A DNA stretch of 64,000 nt from the NCBI GenBank assembly GCA_016212855.1, contig JACRDP010000018.1, forward strand, positions 36,965 to 100,964, in the 5' to 3' direction. Each line of letters begins with the position of its first letter. Position 1 is the stretch's first letter. Under the pieces are notes generated by a model that was not told the origin of the DNA, ran no database searches, and was given only the letters and a program-made list of their open reading frames with translations. This document shows, one piece after another, positions 1 through 8,067 of this stretch. The position numbers and the translations under genes are program-made. The DNA comes from Elusimicrobiota bacterium. Its GTDB lineage: Bacteria; Elusimicrobiota; Elusimicrobia; UBA1565; UBA9628.

Positions 1-323
1 CGCGTCAGCGGCACGATCGGCAGGTCGTACAGCGCCGTCCACAGGCCGCGCAGGGAGGGGGCCTGAAGCAAGGCGAGGCCGATGCGGTGGGCCGGTCCGT
101 CGGCGGCCCAACCCAGCGGCGTGAAGAACGTCGCCGCCAGCAGCGCCATTCCCTTATTCAGGCGCAGCGCGAAGAAGAGCAGGAGGAACGCCACGGCGAA
201 CAGGTTGCCCTTCGGGATCAGGCCGAGCGCGGCGCCCAGGGCGAAGCCGGCGGCGAGATGCCGGGGGTCGGAGCCGCCGTGGAAGGCGACGACGAGATCC
301 TTGAGCAGCCGGAGCGGATTCAC
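1..323 (-). CDS. TIGR03546/DUF2062-like membrane protein (3' end outside window)
   Basis: Reading the minus strand from a GTG at 323 gives MNPLRLLKDLVVAFHGG and about 107 residues that run off the window edge. The segment has the layout of the TIGR03546 family: a short amphipathic start, an AAGFALGAALGLIPKGNL loop, a hydrophobic helix (FAVAFLLLFFALRLNKG), and the typical LWTALYDLPIVPLT stretch. Family members are small inner-membrane proteins of unknown function related to DUF2062. The GTG was chosen because a -10-like TAGTAT (330-335) sits exactly 6 nt upstream, the arrangement seen at many unit starts here, and no Shine-Dalgarno site is present. The plus-strand frames covering this stretch are weak shadows. 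The family assignment is from memory of its conserved pattern. Confidence 0.72.
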   Translation of the reverse strand, partial: MNPLRLLKDLVVAFHGGSDPRHLAAGFALGAALGLIPKGNLFAVAFLLLFFALRLNKGMALLAATFFTPLGWAADGPAHRIGLALLQAPSLRGLWTALYDLPIVPLT

Positions 324-360
324 GCGCCTATACTAGCGCATTGGCCCCGGCGGAGTCAGC

Positions 361-1611
361 TTACGCGCTTTTGACCGGGACGTACATCTTCAGGCAGCCC
401 TTCTTTCCGTAGGTCCGCAGGAAGGGCATGCTGCGCGTGGTGCAGGAGAAGTGGCAGACGCGAACCTCGTTGGGGTCCGCGCCGACGCCGCGCAGGCGCG
501 TGTTCCGCACGCGCAGCTCCTGATAGGTTTGTTCGCTGACGGTGAGCTCGGCGTGACCGTTGGTCGGATCGGCGAACGCGCAGCCGCCGCCGTAGACCAG
601 CATCGAGCCGTCCGGGATCGTCGCGGGGTCGTTGCTCGCGTTGGCCAGATCCACCTGGCGATAGCCCATTTCGTCGAGGATCTTGGGATTTTTCTTGACG
701 TCCTGGTTGAACATTTTCGCCGCGCCCGGGCGCAGGCCGATCTGGCCGACGCTTTGCGGGTTGGGCGCGTCGATGACGCCCGCGTCGATGAGCGCCTGTT
801 TGACGAACATGTAACACATCCTGCCCATGCGCTTGGCATAGTTCAAGGTGCCGGTGAAGGCCTCCTGCGCGACCTGCTTGCCCTTCTCCCAGTCGATGAG
901 CCCGCTCAGCGAGGACCACGACATGGCCGAGGCCGAGGCGGAGGGCGCGGGCCCGGCGTCGACGGGCGACGGCGTCGGTTGAGTGATGAAGGATACGGGC
1001 TGGACGCGGGGCGGGAGCTTACTCCAGTCGGTTTGCGGCCGGGCGGAGGGATCGTACGCGACGGCGGCGGCCGCCGCGGGGGGGACGTAGACGACGGGAG
1101 TCGCGGCCTTCGCGTCGTTCAGGCTGATCAGCTCGCCGCTCTCATTCAAGCCCATCTTCAGATATTCGCTGGTGCGCCGGAGATTCTGGGCCAGCCGGGC
1201 CTTCTTGGCCGGGGAGATGCCGGGATTCTTGATCACGTCCTCGGCGATGGCCGTGCGAGCGGCGATCTCCTCCGGCGGCGCCTCGGCCGTCCGGGCGGGG
1301 CGGGGCGGACGCTTGAGATACAGCGCGACGGCTTGGGCCGAGTTCACGCTCAGGCGGCGCGCGACCGAGCGGATGAACGTGATGTAGGTTTCCTGCTGGT
1401 CCCCGGGCTCGAGCCCCTTTTGCACGTACTGCGCCTGATCGCGGAGTTTGATCAGGGCGGCGGGCTGGCCGGCGACGCTGATTTTAGCGACGTCGGAGCC
1501 CTTGGAAAAAGCGTTCGACAGCTCGGCTAAAGCCGCATCGTAGGTTTTGGGTTCGGCCGAGGCCGGAAGAGCCAGGACGACGGCGAGCACGGCGGCGAGG
1601 GGGAGCGCCAT
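361..1611 (-). CDS. Exported protein with cysteine-peptidase-like C-terminus
   Basis: A 416-residue protein with a clear signal peptide (MALPLAAVLAVVLALPASA). The middle is a poorly conserved helical region followed by a Pro/Ala/Ser linker (about residues 180-235). The C-terminal 170 residues contain a lone Cys after a hydrophobic helix (RMCYMFVKQALIDAGV) and, downstream, a GHAEL segment preceded by DGSMLVYGGG. This Cys then Gly-His order recalls CHAP and NlpC/P60 cell-wall peptidases, but I cannot align it convincingly, so the activity is inference. Three further Cys near the end (CHFSC, GCLKM) could form disulfides. An upstream in-frame TTG (1617) lies next to the -10 and is rejected in favour of ATG 1611, which is 6 nt from TACCCT. 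Confidence 0.75.
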   Translation of the reverse strand: MALPLAAVLAVVLALPASAEPKTYDAALAELSNAFSKGSDVAKISVAGQPAALIKLRDQAQYVQKGLEPGDQQETYITFIRSVARRLSVNSAQAVALYLKRPPRPARTAEAPPEEIAARTAIAEDVIKNPGISPAKKARLAQNLRRTSEYLKMGLNESGELISLNDAKAATPVVYVPPAAAAAVAYDPSARPQTDWSKLPPRVQPVSFITQPTPSPVDAGPAPSASASAMSWSSLSGLIDWEKGKQVAQEAFTGTLNYAKRMGRMCYMFVKQALIDAGVIDAPNPQSVGQIGLRPGAAKMFNQDVKKNPKILDEMGYRQVDLANASNDPATIPDGSMLVYGGGCAFADPTNGHAELTVSEQTYQELRVRNTRLRGVGADPNEVRVCHFSCTTRSMPFLRTYGKKGCLKMYVPVKSA

Positions 1612-1617
1612 GTACAA

Positions 1618-1646
1618 AGGGTAGAAGCGAAGCCTTTACTTGTCAA
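1618..1646 (-). promoter_or_regulatory. Promoter TTGACA-17-TACCCT, leaderless type
   Basis: On the minus strand TTGACA (1641-1646) and TACCCT (1618-1623) are separated by exactly 17 nt. Only 6 nt separate the -10 from the ATG at 1611, so the transcript would start at or next to the start codon. Confidence 0.7.
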
Positions 1647-1688
1647 GGGCCCCTCCGACGGAGAAATGGAGACACCGGTCTCCTCCCC

Positions 1689-2198
1689 TCAATTCCCGGA
1701 CGTATCCCCGTGAGGCGGGTCGACCGCGACGATCTGCAGGCGGTAACGCAGGACCTTGTCCGCGAGCGGATGGTTGAAATCCACGCGCGCGACGCCGTCT
1801 TTGACCTCGAGCACGAGGCCCGACACGGTTTGCCCGTCCTGAAAGCCGAGGATCTTCTTGCCGGGCTTCACGAGTCCGGCCATGGCGCCCATCGTGGAGA
1901 GGGGCATGGGCTTGATCTTAGCGGGGTCGTGGACGCCGAAGCCGGCGCCCGCGGGCAGGTCGATGTCAGCGCGCTGGCCGCGCGTCATGCCGATGAGGGC
2001 CTGGTCGATCGCGGCGGGAAGATCGCCGTGGCCCTGGATGATCTCGATGGGGCCGTGCAGTTCAGTGCTCTCGAAGGGCTTGCCGTCGACGTCGAGCTTA
2101 TAGTCGAGGCGCACGGTCGAGCCGGGATGGACCTTCCCGTCGGGGCCGCGGGAGCACGCGCAGGCGAGGACCAGGAGCAGTACGGCCGGGAGCTTCAT
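1689..2198 (-). CDS. SlyD-like FKBP-type peptidyl-prolyl isomerase lipoprotein
   Basis: A 169-residue protein with a lipoprotein-type signal (MKLPAVLLLVLACACS; either Cys could be lipidated). The rest follows the FKBP/SlyD pattern: GSTVRLDYKLDVDGKPFEST at the start, GPIEIIQGHGDLPAAIDQALIGMTRGQRADIDLPA as the first FKBP half, an inserted flap, then DFNHPLADKVLRYRLQIVAV at the end, where SlyD proteins carry the almost identical DFNHPLAG signature. The expected role is proline isomerisation and chaperoning of periplasmic or surface proteins. It lies 7 nt after the amidase gene on the same strand and is probably co-transcribed. A GTG at 2204 is an alternative start. Confidence 0.85.
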   Translation of the reverse strand: MKLPAVLLLVLACACSRGPDGKVHPGSTVRLDYKLDVDGKPFESTELHGPIEIIQGHGDLPAAIDQALIGMTRGQRADIDLPAGAGFGVHDPAKIKPMPLSTMGAMAGLVKPGKKILGFQDGQTVSGLVLEVKDGVARVDFNHPLADKVLRYRLQIVAVDPPHGDTSGN

Positions 2199-2205
2199 CC
2201 GCACT

Positions 2206-3702
2206 TTAGTTGACGACGGCGGCGACGGTGATGGCGCCGGTGCCCTTGCTGCCCGCTCTCTGCGCCAGGACCAGCTCGACGGCCTTCTCGCGGATGTGGC
2301 GGAGCTTGTTCATGACGTGGCTTCCGGGGCAGGCCTTGCGCACGTAGTGCTCGTGGCCGCGGACGAAATCGGGCGAGGTGGTATCCATGTCGTAGCGCGC
2401 GCCGATGTAGGACATCAGCCCCACGAGGCTGGCGAGCATCTTGTCGGTCGGCTCCTGCTTGTCGAAGTTTCCGGCGAGGCAGATGCCGACGTTGCCGGCG
2501 TTGTTATTGAGAGTGTGGGAGCCGACGAGCTCGGTGCCGGTGCCTTCCACGACGTCGCCGGCGTCGTCGATGGCGTAGTGATAGCCCATGCGCCCGAAGC
2601 CGCGCTTCATGTGATCGCCCTCCCAGCCTTTCATCTGAGAGCGGAGATTGGCGTCGTTGTGCGACGGCGCGCCGGCCGAGTGGTGGACGGTGATCTTCAT
2701 GGGCGTGTGCTCGGGCGCGTCGGAGCCGAAGCGGGCGTTCCACGAGTCGCGGCCCAGCACCTTGATGCCCAGGCCGGACAGCGCCGCCTTCACGTCGGCG
2801 ATGATGCTGCCCCGCGAACTGCCGCTCGTGGGTACCGCCGTCGGCGGAGGCACGTCGACCAGGCTGAGATTATGAAGCGCGCTGGGCTCGGGGCCGGTCA
2901 TCACCGGCTCCTCCTTCACTCCGCGGCGCGGCCCGAGCGAAGGCGGCGGGGTGTAGGCCCGCGCCGCCGAGCGGAATTCGGGGTCCTGACGAAGATCCGG
3001 GCTCAGCGGCTGGCCGGCGAGCTGCTGGCGCATGCGCTCCTGGTCGCGCAAATGGATGCTGCCGATCATGGTCGCCTGCTTGGCGGCGTCCGCGGCGCGG
3101 CGGTCGAGCGTTCTCTCGGCTTTGGTGAGCGCTCCGGAGAGCTCGTCGGCGCTGATCGACGCGTTCCCGTCGAACAGACGGCGCGACAGGGTCTGCTGAT
3201 CGGCGATGCTCTTGGCGCTCATCGACTTCAGAGGCAGAAGGGGCGCGGAACGCGTCAGCACGGCGAACATGCGCTCGCGGTCGGCCTGATTCATCTCGCC
3301 CTCGACGCCGGGAGCGACGGCGACCTTCAGATCGCCGTGCGCGGCGTAGTACTTCCGGAAATCCTCGCGGCACGCCTTCTTGGCGGCCTTCGGATCCTTG
3401 CCGCGCGCCTTGATCTGAAGAACCTTGGGCTTCTTCGGGGCCTTTTCGCCGCCCACCGCGCCCGCGTCGGACGGAGCGTCGGCGGTTTCGGCCTCGGGAG
3501 GTCCGAACAGGCTTTCCGGCTGGTCCTTGGCGTCCTCCCCTTCGGGGGCGCGTAGAAGCAGTCCGCCCTTCGATCCGCAGGCGGCCGCAAGCAGGGCTTC
3601 GCTCGCGGGTTTGGGCTTGGGCTGAGGCTTAGGAGGAATCTCCTGCTGCGCGTGTAAGGCCGCCGCGACGGACAGGGTCATCAAAGCGAGGAGGGGGCTC
3701 AC
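2206..3702 (-). CDS. Exported N-acetylmuramoyl-L-alanine amidase (PGRP/Amidase_2)
   Basis: A 498-residue exported protein whose last 170 residues are a PGRP/Amidase_2 domain: VHHSAG (first zinc His, about residue 340), MGYHYAID, VGSHTLNNNAGNVGICLAGNF, then GHEHYV (about 450) and KACPGSH (Cys about 458), matching the His/His/Cys zinc site of T7 lysozyme-like amidases. The enzyme should cleave the amide between MurNAc and the stem peptide. The first 300 residues are a signal peptide (MSPLLALMTLSVAAALHA), a Pro/Lys-rich linker and a helical region without a family I recognise. The start is GTG, 6 nt from a TATACT -10. The gene is followed by the SlyD-like lipoprotein gene. Confidence 0.9.
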   Translation of the reverse strand: MSPLLALMTLSVAAALHAQQEIPPKPQPKPKPASEALLAAACGSKGGLLLRAPEGEDAKDQPESLFGPPEAETADAPSDAGAVGGEKAPKKPKVLQIKARGKDPKAAKKACREDFRKYYAAHGDLKVAVAPGVEGEMNQADRERMFAVLTRSAPLLPLKSMSAKSIADQQTLSRRLFDGNASISADELSGALTKAERTLDRRAADAAKQATMIGSIHLRDQERMRQQLAGQPLSPDLRQDPEFRSAARAYTPPPSLGPRRGVKEEPVMTGPEPSALHNLSLVDVPPPTAVPTSGSSRGSIIADVKAALSGLGIKVLGRDSWNARFGSDAPEHTPMKITVHHSAGAPSHNDANLRSQMKGWEGDHMKRGFGRMGYHYAIDDAGDVVEGTGTELVGSHTLNNNAGNVGICLAGNFDKQEPTDKMLASLVGLMSYIGARYDMDTTSPDFVRGHEHYVRKACPGSHVMNKLRHIREKAVELVLAQRAGSKGTGAITVAAVVN

Positions 3703-3708
3703 GTCGCC

Positions 3709-3737
3709 AGTATAGCCCCGCCCCTCCCGGGGCGCAA
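3709..3737 (-). promoter_or_regulatory. Promoter TTGCGC-17-TATACT for the amidase gene
   Basis: On the minus strand TTGCGC (3732-3737), a 17-nt spacer and TATACT (3709-3714) lie 6 nt from the GTG at 3702. The same unusual -35 hexamer with the same spacing precedes the gene at 26278. Confidence 0.65.
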
Positions 3738-3786
3738 GACCGTTGGGCCTGTGTGTGTAATAGGACTAAAGACCTAGCCCACCCCC

Positions 3787-3815
3787 TTGACATCGAACGC
3801 CCGTTCGACTATGCT
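3787..3815 (+). promoter_or_regulatory. lexA promoter with LexA operator in the spacer
   Basis: TTGACA (3787-3792), a 17-nt spacer and TATGCT (3810-3815) stand 8 nt from the lexA ATG. The spacer holds CGAACGCCCGTTCG (3794-3807), with CGAACG/CGTTCG half-sites that match the GAAC-N4-GTTC LexA box of Gram-positive type. A repressor bound there would block RNA polymerase, so LexA is expected to repress its own gene. The mRNA appears leaderless. Confidence 0.88.
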
Positions 3816-3823
3816 TATGGTCC

Positions 3824-4420
3824 ATGGAAAAGAACGGATTGACCCCGCGTCAGCAGCAAATCCTCGAGCTCCTCGGCCGCTTCACCACCGACCACGGCTA
3901 CCCGCCCACCGTGCGCGAGCTGTGCCGCCTGGCCGGCGTCTCCTCGCCCGACACGATCCAGTATCACCTCGACAAGCTGCGCGAGAAGGGTCTTCTTGAG
4001 GAAGCCAAGGGCCGCTCCCGCTCCGCGCAGATGACGACGATGGAGCGCGTGGCCATGATCCCGCTCCTGGGCCTCGTGCCCGCCGGGCCCACCGCGGGCG
4101 CCTACGCCGAGCCGATGGGCCACGTCCCCGTCGTCGCCGACCGCGGCGACCCGGCGTCGCTGTTCGCGCTCAAGATCAAGGGCGACTCGATGCAGAGTAC
4201 CTTGCACGACGGCGACACCGTCGTCGTGCGCTGGCAGGAGACCGCCTCGACCAACGACGTCGTCGTCGTGCGCTACGAGGACGGCGAGGCGACGGTCAAA
4301 CGCCTTAAGGTCAAGCCCGCCGGCCTCGTCCTGGTGCCGGACAATACCAAGTACGACCCGTTCCCGATCGGCGAAGGCCGCATCGCCGGCAAGGTCATCT
4401 CCTTGATCCGCAAGCTCTGA
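3824..4420 (+). CDS. lexA: LexA repressor, SOS regulator
   Basis: A 198-residue LexA of standard length. The N-terminal winged helix-turn-helix is complete (LTPRQQQILELL..., GYPPTVRELCRLAGVSS, then the wing). The self-cleavage site is Ala87-Gly88 in LVPAGPTAGA, the catalytic Ser is Ser122 in KGDSMQ, and the general-base Lys is Lys159 in TVKRLK; each is shifted by three from the E. coli positions 84-85, 119 and 156. It represses SOS genes and is inactivated by RecA-filament-stimulated autocleavage. Its own promoter contains a matching operator. The small Cys-rich gene 2 nt downstream is probably in the same SOS-controlled transcript. Confidence 0.97.
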   Translation: MEKNGLTPRQQQILELLGRFTTDHGYPPTVRELCRLAGVSSPDTIQYHLDKLREKGLLEEAKGRSRSAQMTTMERVAMIPLLGLVPAGPTAGAYAEPMGHVPVVADRGDPASLFALKIKGDSMQSTLHDGDTVVVRWQETASTNDVVVVRYEDGEATVKRLKVKPAGLVLVPDNTKYDPFPIGEGRIAGKVISLIRKL

Positions 4421-4422
4421 GT

Positions 4423-4728
4423 ATGGAGAAGTGCGTCCGCTGCGGAGCGGAATTCGGGTGCGGCGGGGCTGAGGGGAAATCATCGTGTTGGTGCGCGGAG
4501 ATTCCTCCGGTGATGCCGGTGACCGACGAGGGTTGCCTGTGTCCGAAGTGCCTGAAGGCCGAGGTCACACGCCGCGTCGGGGACTGCTTTGGCTGTTCGC
4601 ACGCGAAGACGCTCAAGACCAAGACGGGAAGCGCGATCTTTATGTGCGGCCGCGCGGAGAACGAGCCCTCCTACCCGCGCTACCCGGCCCTGCCCATGTC
4701 CGGCTGCGCCGGCCGAGCAGCGTCCTAG
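4423..4728 (+). CDS. Cysteine-rich CWC-family protein
   Basis: A 101-residue protein with 14 Cys. Its first half matches the Cysteine-rich CWC family: CVRCGAEFGCG, SSCWCAEIPP, then CLCPKCLKAE. The second half adds another cluster (DCFGCSHAKTLKTKTGSAIFMCG ... SGCAG). These pairs suggest zinc or Fe-S binding; no enzymatic function is known for the family. It starts 2 nt after the lexA stop, so it is most likely translated from the lexA mRNA and induced with the SOS response. That link is inference from position. Confidence 0.82.
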   Translation: MEKCVRCGAEFGCGGAEGKSSCWCAEIPPVMPVTDEGCLCPKCLKAEVTRRVGDCFGCSHAKTLKTKTGSAIFMCGRAENEPSYPRYPALPMSGCAGRAAS

Positions 4729-4742
4729 CTCCCCAATGCCGG

Positions 4743-4871
4743 TCACCTGAGGGGCCGGCACAAGCTGCGCGCTGATGCCTTCTCGTGCATTTTCACCTTC
4801 ATCGCGAGGGCAGAAATGTACAGCGCGGCATACTCGTCGTCCCATGACGGTAAAAATACACGAGGCGCCAT
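4743..4871 (-). CDS. Possible small ORF or gene remnant, 42 aa
   Basis: The minus strand between the lexA unit and the next gene holds a 42-codon frame starting MAPRVFLPSWDDEY and ending in a basic, Ala-rich helix. Its composition resembles real protein more than the other frames here, and it follows the gene at 4922-5356 on the same strand. No Shine-Dalgarno site is obvious, and it could be a decayed C-terminal fragment. No function can be proposed. Confidence 0.25.
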   Translation of the reverse strand: MAPRVFLPSWDDEYAALYISALAMKVKMHEKASARSLCRPLR

Positions 4872-4921
4872 AAGACCGGCCGACTTTACCTCGTCGTGGG
4901 CTTACGCGACCGGCATCTGTC

Positions 4922-5356
4922 CTAGCCCCGGTTCTTCGCCGCTTCGCAGAATTGGTCGAAGATCGTCGAGGCGCCCATGTACTTCTCCTCGATGCGCGTG
5001 CGGAGGGCGTCCTGCACGGCGGCGCCGGCCATAGGCATGACGTCGGCTGCGCCTTCCATGACCCAAGACATCAGGTCCTCGGGGCTGGTCCGCATCGAGA
5101 GGCTCATCCCGGAAAGCGCTTCCATCACGCCGACGGCGGCGTCGGGGACGCTCTGGCCGCCGAGCAGGACCGCGTTGAAGCCACCGCGGCAGGCCGCGAC
5201 GACCGCGTCCTTTGGCTCCTTGGTCACGCGCGCGGCATGGGCGAGCTGCATGCCGATGACCGGCACGATCTTCGCCGCGCCGCCGAGCGGGTCGGCCTTG
5301 ATGCACGCCATGACGGCGTCTTTCGCCTGTGTTTCGAAGTCGGTGGGGTCGGCCAT
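4922..5356 (-). CDS. Hypothetical helical protein, 144 aa
   Basis: MADPTDFETQAKDAVMACIKADPLGG... is an Ala- and Met-rich, probably all-helical protein with no signal peptide. Weak hydrophobic segments (KIVPVIGMQLAHAARV, AVVAACRGGFNAVLLGG, GAADVMPMAGAAVQ) are too short and too interrupted to be confident membrane spans. I do not recognise a family. It has its own promoter of the leaderless type and is separated by 60 bp from the DUF309 gene upstream, so it is probably a single-gene unit. Confidence 0.7.
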   Translation of the reverse strand: MADPTDFETQAKDAVMACIKADPLGGAAKIVPVIGMQLAHAARVTKEPKDAVVAACRGGFNAVLLGGQSVPDAAVGVMEALSGMSLSMRTSPEDLMSWVMEGAADVMPMAGAAVQDALRTRIEEKYMGASTIFDQFCEAAKNRG

Positions 5357-5362
5357 GTCTGG

Positions 5363-5391
5363 ATGATATCCCGCATGCTCGCGTTCGTCAA
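5363..5391 (-). promoter_or_regulatory. Promoter TTGACG-17-TATCAT, leaderless type
   Basis: On the minus strand TTGACG (5386-5391) and TATCAT (5363-5368) have a 17-nt spacer and lie 6 nt from the ATG at 5356. There is no Shine-Dalgarno site. Confidence 0.68.
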
Positions 5392-5416
5392 GTTCTTCAA
5401 TTCCGGATCTTGCGGA

Positions 5417-5782
5417 CTATCCTTGAGGATAGTTCCCCGATGCCGGGCGCAAACCGAAGACCAGAGATCCGGGGGCCTTGCCCGAGTCGCGAATCCCGCT
5501 CAACGCCACCTCGAGCGCGGCCAGGGACTCGGGCTCGAGCAGGCGGCGCGTCTTCGCCAGCTTTTCGGCGCCCCGACCGAGCAGATAGAACGCGCCGTCC
5601 GTCTTCGCGGGGTAGAGCTTGAGGCGGTGCAGGCCCGCCGCGATCTGGATCAGGCCTTGGAGCAGGATTTTCTCGTCGCCGGACGCCTTCATCCAGAACG
5701 CCTCGAGCTCCTCATGGGCGTCGAAGTAGCGGCCTTCGCCGCCGAGCTCGTCGGCCTTGCGCAACGCGTCTGTCAGGGCCAT
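5417..5782 (-). CDS. DUF309-family protein
   Basis: A 121-residue protein with the DUF309 core: YFDAHEELEAFWMKASGDEK followed by LLQGLIQIAAGLHRLK, i.e. the HE..E..W and QG.IQ.A...H signatures of this small helical family of unknown function. It starts in an overlap with the lipoprotein gene (TGATG: stop of one, start of the next), so it is the third gene of the unit beginning at 7847. Its last codons and stop lie inside a hairpin (ACTATCCTCAAGGATAGT, about 5419-5436) that recurs near 47146. Confidence 0.85.
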   Translation of the reverse strand: MALTDALRKADELGGEGRYFDAHEELEAFWMKASGDEKILLQGLIQIAAGLHRLKLYPAKTDGAFYLLGRGAEKLAKTRRLLEPESLAALEVALSGIRDSGKAPGSLVFGLRPASGNYPQG

Positions 5783-6348
5783 CAGCTCTTCGGCTTGAAG
5801 CTGCGCACGATCGCCTCGAAAACGGGGAGCGTTTTCTGATATGAGGCCGCGGGCGCGCTGTGCGAGATCTCGTAAAACCCGCCCTTGACCGGGACAAGTA
5901 CGAAATCGTGGCGCACGGGAGGCCTCTTGGTCTTCGAGTGCGGGATCAGGGGCTCGCGTTCAATGTGGAGGCGGAGCACCGTCGCGCCCCCGATGTTCTC
6001 CTCGGCGATGTCAGGCTGTTTGCCGTTCACATCGGCCTGCCAGAACGACTCGGCGAACTTGCGCGCGTCCTTCACGTCCGGCGAGCTTTCGGGGTACTTG
6101 AGAATCGAGATCGACACGTCTGAAAGCGTGAACGCGGCGCCTTTGTAGCCCTGCAGGCGCTTCTCGGGGACGATGCCCCAGTCGCGGGGCGCGAGGCAGG
6201 AGAAGTGCGCCTCGGGCGAATCGAACTCGATCATCGGCACGCCCGCGATCGTGTCCTTGACGGGAAACGCGTCGGCGGCCGTCCCGGCCGCCTTTTTACA
6301 GGCGGACAGGGCGAGGACGGCGAGCAGCAGCGCGCGACCGATGTTCAT
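5782..6348 (-). CDS. Putative lipoprotein, 188 aa
   Basis: The N-terminus MNIGRALLLAVLALSACKK has a canonical lipobox (LSAC, Cys17), so the protein should be membrane-anchored. The mature part (ISILKYPESSPDVKDARKFAESFWQADVN... PVFEAIVRSFKPKS) resembles the PsbP/DUF1795-like fold in which a small beta-sheet domain ends with an EAIVRSF helix; that similarity is weak. The start at 6348 is preferred over longer in-frame extensions because it has a GAAGGA ribosome site and overlaps the stop of the upstream gene (ATGA). It is the middle gene of a three-gene operon. Confidence 0.8.
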   Translation of the reverse strand: MNIGRALLLAVLALSACKKAAGTAADAFPVKDTIAGVPMIEFDSPEAHFSCLAPRDWGIVPEKRLQGYKGAAFTLSDVSISILKYPESSPDVKDARKFAESFWQADVNGKQPDIAEENIGGATVLRLHIEREPLIPHSKTKRPPVRHDFVLVPVKGGFYEISHSAPAASYQKTLPVFEAIVRSFKPKS

Positions 6349-7847
6349 TCCTTCTTTTCCTTCGCCTTCCGGATTTTTTCGAGCAGGACCTTGTCGTCCG
6401 CGGCCTTCGCGTAGCGCTCGGCCTGGTCGAGCCACGCGGAGCGGTCGGCGGACCGTTCCGTCGCAAGAGCCTGGACAAGATAGTAACTTCCGAGGAGCTG
6501 GTAAGCGCCGGCTTTCGCCGTGTCGAGTTCGCCGTCGAGCGCCTTCATGCGCGCGGCGTGCGCCGTCGAGAGCTCCGCGAGCTGCTTCTCGCCGCGGGTG
6601 AGCGCGAGGAGGTCGAGGGCCTTTTTTTGCTGGTCGGCCGCCGTCGTCGCGGCCCGGCCCCGGGCCTTTTGAGCGCGGGCGGTTTGGAACTCGTGAACCG
6701 TCTGTACAGGCAGCGCCCGCGCAGGCGAGGTCTCGGACAAATTACGGAACAGCTCCTGCTTCCAGGACTCGCGGCCATGGTTCATGAGCAGGTAGTCGCT
6801 GAACTCGCCGTCCATCTTAACCGAGGCCGGGTCGTTCTTCAGCTTGGAGTGGATGTAGAGGTTCTTGGTCTTGTAAGCCTCCTCCTCGTACTCGAGAGGC
6901 TGGGCGTCGGGCAGGTTCCCGCGCGCCATCTCCCGGAACACCGGATCGCGGAGGTCCTGCCAGGCGTGCGTGAGCTCGTGGACGAGGAGCGCATCGTTGT
7001 CCTTGACGACGGCCGTGACGGCGTCCGGGTGCGCGTCGAGATAGGAGAGAAGAGCGGCCTTCGTCGCCAGCGACTTGCGCAGCGCGGCGCGGTCCTTGGG
7101 CGGCGCCGCGCCGACGATCGAGTCGGTGACGCCCGCGCGGTCGAGGACGACGGCCCGGCGGCGGAAATCGTACTGCGCGACGACAGGGCCGTTCTGGTCC
7201 TCGATGACGATCGGCGGCAGGTCGTTGCCGAGGCGCGACAGCACGGTTTTTCCGAACGGGTCACGGCCGATCACGGCGGACGCCGAGGCGCGGAGCTTTT
7301 CGCCGGCCGCCTTCTCGTTCGCGCTGAAATACGGCAGGTCGACGCGAGGGCCGGGAGTCCCGGCGGAGACGGGCGCGGCGGCCGCGCGCCGGTCGGCCAG
7401 GCTCCGGCCGCCGTCGAAATAAGCGGCGACCGCATCGAGCTCGCTCGACGCCAAGGTCTTCGCCTTCGCGAGATCCGACTTCGGATCGAGCAGCGCCTTC
7501 ACGAGAGCCGGAGGCAAGTCCTCGGACAGGGCTTGAATGCGGTCGCGGTCGGCCTTCTCCAGCGGCTTGCCCGAGGCCAGCATCTTATTCGCGGTTTCCA
7601 GGGCCGCGCGGCGAGCGTCCTGACGCAGATCGAGGACCGTCTTGTCGAGTACGGCCTTCGTGACCGGGGACTTGGTCTTGGGATCGAGCGCGCGGCCGTC
7701 GTCTTCGAGCCGCCAGCCTTTGACGGTGAGGGCCTGTTTGACCCGGTCGTCCACGCCGTCGCGGCGCCAATCGGCCTGGACGTCCCCGGCATAAACCGCG
7801 GGCGCAAGCGTCAGCCAGACCACGAGTGCGAGAGGGGCGCGCACCAT
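6345..7847 (-). CDS. Exported HExxH putative zinc metalloprotease
   Basis: A 500-residue exported protein (signal peptide MVRAPLALVVWLTLAPAVYA). The centre has a classic zinc motif, LLVHELTHAWQD (about residues 287-298), followed about 25 residues later by an acidic EYEEEAYKTKN segment whose Glu could be the third ligand, as in gluzincins. The N-terminal third is helical and charged, and the C-terminal 120 residues form TPR-like helices. Substrate unknown; periplasmic or surface action is likely from the signal peptide. It heads an operon with a lipoprotein and a DUF309 gene. An in-frame GTG at 7850 is an alternative start. Confidence 0.8.
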   Translation of the reverse strand: MVRAPLALVVWLTLAPAVYAGDVQADWRRDGVDDRVKQALTVKGWRLEDDGRALDPKTKSPVTKAVLDKTVLDLRQDARRAALETANKMLASGKPLEKADRDRIQALSEDLPPALVKALLDPKSDLAKAKTLASSELDAVAAYFDGGRSLADRRAAAAPVSAGTPGPRVDLPYFSANEKAAGEKLRASASAVIGRDPFGKTVLSRLGNDLPPIVIEDQNGPVVAQYDFRRRAVVLDRAGVTDSIVGAAPPKDRAALRKSLATKAALLSYLDAHPDAVTAVVKDNDALLVHELTHAWQDLRDPVFREMARGNLPDAQPLEYEEEAYKTKNLYIHSKLKNDPASVKMDGEFSDYLLMNHGRESWKQELFRNLSETSPARALPVQTVHEFQTARAQKARGRAATTAADQQKKALDLLALTRGEKQLAELSTAHAARMKALDGELDTAKAGAYQLLGSYYLVQALATERSADRSAWLDQAERYAKAADDKVLLEKIRKAKEKKE

Positions 7848-7855
7848 CACGGCAT

Positions 7856-7884
7856 AGGGTAAAGAGAACGTCCAAATCAGTCAA
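7856..7884 (-). promoter_or_regulatory. Promoter TTGACT-17-TACCCT
   Basis: On the minus strand TTGACT (7879-7884), a 17-nt spacer and TACCCT (7856-7861) lie 8 nt from ATG 7847. The -10 hexamer is the same as that of the gene starting at 1611. Confidence 0.65.
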
Positions 7885-7967
7885 GGGCCCCTCTCCAACG
7901 ACGTAAGGAGGGGACATTTCCTCGCCTTATGGCTCGGTCAGCCCGTCGGCGAAGCGCACGTTAAACC

Positions 7968-7996
7968 TTGATTTTCTCGACGAGAAATGCTATACT
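7968..7996 (+). promoter_or_regulatory. smc promoter with internal palindrome
   Basis: TTGATT (7968-7973), a 17-nt spacer and TATACT (7991-7996) precede smc by about 70 nt. A 7+1+7 inverted repeat, TTTCTCG-A-CGAGAAA (7973-7987), occupies the spacer, the position where a repressor would exclude polymerase. The regulator is unknown. Confidence 0.6.
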
Positions 7997-8067
7997 GATG
8001 TGTCGTAAACGCAACTAGTCGCTAATAGATAGCAATAGATGGACAAACCTTCGCGCGCCGAGGTTCC

